NCBI GenBank assembly: GCA_030849805.1
Contig: JASANZ010002121.1
Location: 1 to 49,016, forward strand
Origin: Sergeia podlipaevii
Taxonomy: Eukaryota; Euglenozoa; Kinetoplastea; Trypanosomatida; Trypanosomatidae
Length of the DNA: 49,016 nucleotides
Direction of reading: 5' to 3'
The position numbers and the translations under genes were made by a program. Shown piece after piece: positions 46,511-49,016 of the stretch (the first letter of the stretch is position 1; every line of letters begins with the position of its first letter). Below the pieces are notes generated by a model, which was not told where the DNA came from, ran no database searches, and saw nothing but the letters and a program-made list of their open reading frames with translations.

Positions 46511-48996
46511 GAAGACTCTCCTTTTTTAAAAAAAAAATGGGGGCAAATCAGAGCTTGAAACAGCACTTTCAGTAGTGTAGTAATAAATAAATAAAAATAA
46601 AATAAACAAAGAGAGAATGTAAAGGAAGAGATGTACAGCGTGCAAAAGGAAAAAAGTGAACGCTAAATCAAAAAAGGGGGCCATATAAGCGAAAAGGAAA
46701 AGGAAGACATGCAGTAAGCGGTATTCTAAAGCTCAAGGTAGAACAAAAAAAAACAAATACAATATACAAAAGTTATGTGGACATACATAAACGCACACAC
46801 ACACATACATACATATACAGTTGCACATAAATATAATATGGTATTAGTTGCGCTGCTGAAAAAGGGGAGATGGGTCTCTTAGTATCCTTCGTGGAGAAAC
46901 GTGAGCACCCACTACATCATGTCATATATGTCCCGTTTTTCATACATGTGACGATATACTGGATATGCCTGAGTATATATGCATGTGTTTGTGTATGTGT
47001 CCTTGCAGACAGGTAGCATACGCAGCTCAACAAGGTAAGCTATGTCCCATCCTTTTTATTATCATTTTTTTTCTAATTTTTTCTACATTTGATTTGTTCA
47101 CTTGTTCTACCAACTGTTTCACCCTGAGTTCCTTCCCAACGTTGCTACAAGATACCAACATGGCTCCCTCTTCTTTTTGTTTCCCCCTAGTTGTCGGTGC
47201 TGTCATTCTGATTACTACTACTGCTCTGCTTGCTCACATACAACTTCTATCTTGACTTTTTTTTTTCTTGTAGATACTCTAAACTAATTGGAAGATATAC
47301 TTGTGAAGGGGGTTGGAGTGGGGGATGAGGGGTGTAAAATATCAAGCCCTGCAATTTAATTGCATATAGCAACGCTAAACACCACGCACATACCCATATC
47401 AAAAAAATAATACTAAAAGAATTATAACAATAGAAATTAAAAAAAAAAAAAAAACGTGCGAAGCTAAACAACCTTTAAAATAATTAGACAAAAAAAAGCG
47501 ATGAAACAATTATTTTTATTTTTTCCCCTTTGTTGTTTCCCTTTTACACTTAGCCCAGAAAAAAGCGGTTTCCCCTTCGAAAAAAAAAAAAATGAACTAC
47601 ACGAATCAACAAACAAAATTGTTTCCATACACTGTTCATGAATCAAAAAGTTAATAGATAAATAAATAAATATATATATATATGATAACGACCTATGATA
47701 ACGACCGAAAGTGTTTCTTTAAAAAAAAAAAATTATATATACTGTTCGCATATCGACCGGAGATGCAAGATACAAAAAAAAAAAGTTAACAAAAATGGTT
47801 GATAAATATACGTCAAGAAAGCCTTGATGAGCCACTGACTGCCTCCTCCTTCCCGGTACATGCAACATCTCTTACTTCTCACTTCACCCTCTTCGCGAGT
47901 CTTGCTCTGTGTAGCAATACACAATCCATACACCAGCACATCACTGCCTCTTCCCTTCTGATGTGTGTACATGTGTATGCACCTAAGGAGCTGTGTTCAA
48001 ACCTCGGTGGTAACGCAAGCCTCCACATCATAATATCGGCACGCCTCAAGAGAAGCAAAATAATAGCAAAAATAAAATGCTGCATAATACAACAAAAAAA
48101 GGGGGACGTGTATAAATATAACTTTTTTAAATATTTAAAGCAACAACATAAACATACAATTTAGAAAAAGAAAAAAAAATACGAGAGAGGAGAGAAAATA
48201 CACAAGAAAATGCGAATGTAAATGCTTTCTGAGTAGACCACAATACTCCCGCTTTGATTTTTACTTTCATTCTATTTTTTCCTTCCGTATCCTCTCTTCG
48301 CTAACTCGATTTCTTCTTGCTATTCCTTCTTTTCACTTTGAACACAGAAAGATAAGAGAACAGATCTCTAGAAAATAATCCATTTTTTTTTAATAAAAAT
48401 AAAAATGAAGACTATCAGCTATATCCTTTTTCTGTCACACCATCCTTCTCTGTCCGTCAGTCACTCAGCGGTTGCATATTGTTGAAGTGCTACCATTATT
48501 GCCATTGCTATTTTTTCTTTATCCTTTTTAGATATATTTGGCACAGTTTGCCGAATGATAGATATTCCCTTTTTTTTTTCTCATTTCCTCCTTTTCTTCT
48601 TTGCAAAAGGCCCAACAAAAAAAAAAAACATAAAATAAAACCGAAACCCCCTTTAAAAAAAAAAAAAAACCTTAAACACAGATACATAATAAAGAAAAAA
48701 AAATCTTACAATTTAAAAACTTTTCAGCGTACCTGCATACGATATCGCTGCGAATATTGAGCCCTGCGCATGTCTGTTTTCGTGAAAGGGGAGAGGGGAA
48801 GTGCGACAAGAGATAAAAAAAAATCAAAATAAAACAACAACAACAACAGAAGAGCAATAAGGAAACAAAAAAAGGCACTTACCACACAAGGACACAGTCA
48901 GTTTATTGATGCCTTTCATTTTAATATTACTTTTCTCTCATCTGCGCTCACTCAGTGGGTACTAGCAAGAAGCACATCATACGCACCAGCCACCTT

Positions 48997-49008
48997 CCCC
49001 CCCCCCCC
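48997..49008. repeat. C12 homopolymer
   Basis: Twelve consecutive C on the plus strand, that is G12 on the strand that codes the array, near the right edge. Confidence 0.9.
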
Positions 49009-49016
49009 TCACCCAC

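Larger units (their letters stand above)
45035..49016. other. AT-rich gene-free region, candidate divergent strand-switch region
   Basis: About 4 kb without a convincing ORF. It contains A-runs (45377-45394, 45462-45478), a hairpin followed by T8 (45622-45656), (TA)n at 45803-45822 and 46480-46510, (TAA)n near 46104-46128, pyrimidine tracts on the plus strand at 46178-46234, 47051-47100 and 48250-48345, a G-rich block at 47308-47332 and a C12 run at 48997-49008. The last two are typical of strand-switch/transcription-start regions but not proof. Confidence 0.5.

Noticed and set aside
46965..47255. 96-codon plus-strand frame
   Set aside because: The first two thirds is low-complexity; only the last 31 codons have a plausible start context, noted separately as a weak finding.
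47980..48040. GTTCAAACCTC resembling a tRNA B box
   Set aside because: No matching A box, acceptor stem or anticodon arm was found at the right spacing.
1..49016. CRISPR arrays, bacterial promoters or ribosome binding sites
   Set aside because: The sequence is kinetoplastid nuclear DNA; only simple microsatellites and homopolymers recur at regular spacing.

Overview
The window is nuclear DNA from a trypanosomatid (Kinetoplastea). All confidently called genes lie on the minus strand in one uninterrupted head-to-tail array. Coding regions lack introns, and AT-rich intergenic stretches carry long poly-T tracts on the coding strand, each followed by an AG just upstream of an ATG, as expected for trans-splicing of polycistronic transcripts. 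Several products are typical of the group: an inosine-uridine nucleoside hydrolase of the Crithidia type, gamma-glutamylcysteine synthetase of the trypanothione pathway, two divergent kinesins and several lineage-restricted proteins. The species cannot be fixed from sequence alone; a tyrosine-recombinase retroelement of the TATE/VIPER group at the left end argues for a lineage that carries such elements.

Layout in transcription order, right to left. Positions 45.0-49.0 kb are AT-rich and gene-poor. Pyrimidine tracts switch to the plus strand there, and G-rich and C-run segments occur, which suggests a divergent strand-switch (transcription start) region. The array follows: a 1395-residue kinesin, a UAA-family nucleotide-sugar transporter, a BTB/coiled-coil protein, a calcyphosin-like EF-hand protein, a membrane RING finger protein, nucleoside hydrolase (damaged by an assembly gap), a Sec22-like longin protein without a SNARE motif, an MSP-domain (VAP-like) tail-anchored protein, a second kinesin ending in a CaaX box, NOC2 (60S ribosome biogenesis), GOT1 (ER-Golgi traffic), a pseudo-Nudix protein, a MATE transporter, a calmodulin-like protein, a small conserved-looking protein, a TPR-DnaJ co-chaperone, gamma-glutamylcysteine synthetase, a small HAD protein and a coiled-coil protein with four C-x-C-x8-C repeats.

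The last 3.7 kb at the left edge is the 5' part of a retroelement in the same orientation as the array: a gag-like ORF overlapping, in the +1 frame, a long ORF that is open to the window edge. That second ORF joins a Ulp1-like (C48) cysteine protease domain to a tyrosine recombinase domain. Because it runs off the edge it is easily overlooked. An array transcribed toward such an element is consistent with a subtelomeric left end, but no telomeric repeat is visible.

The genes are mostly housekeeping and show the usual lack of functional clustering in a trypanosomatid polycistron. Two loose themes are secretory-pathway components (GOT1, Sec22-like, VAP-like, nucleotide-sugar transporter) and cytoskeletal or flagellar candidates (two kinesins, EF-hand proteins, coiled-coil proteins).
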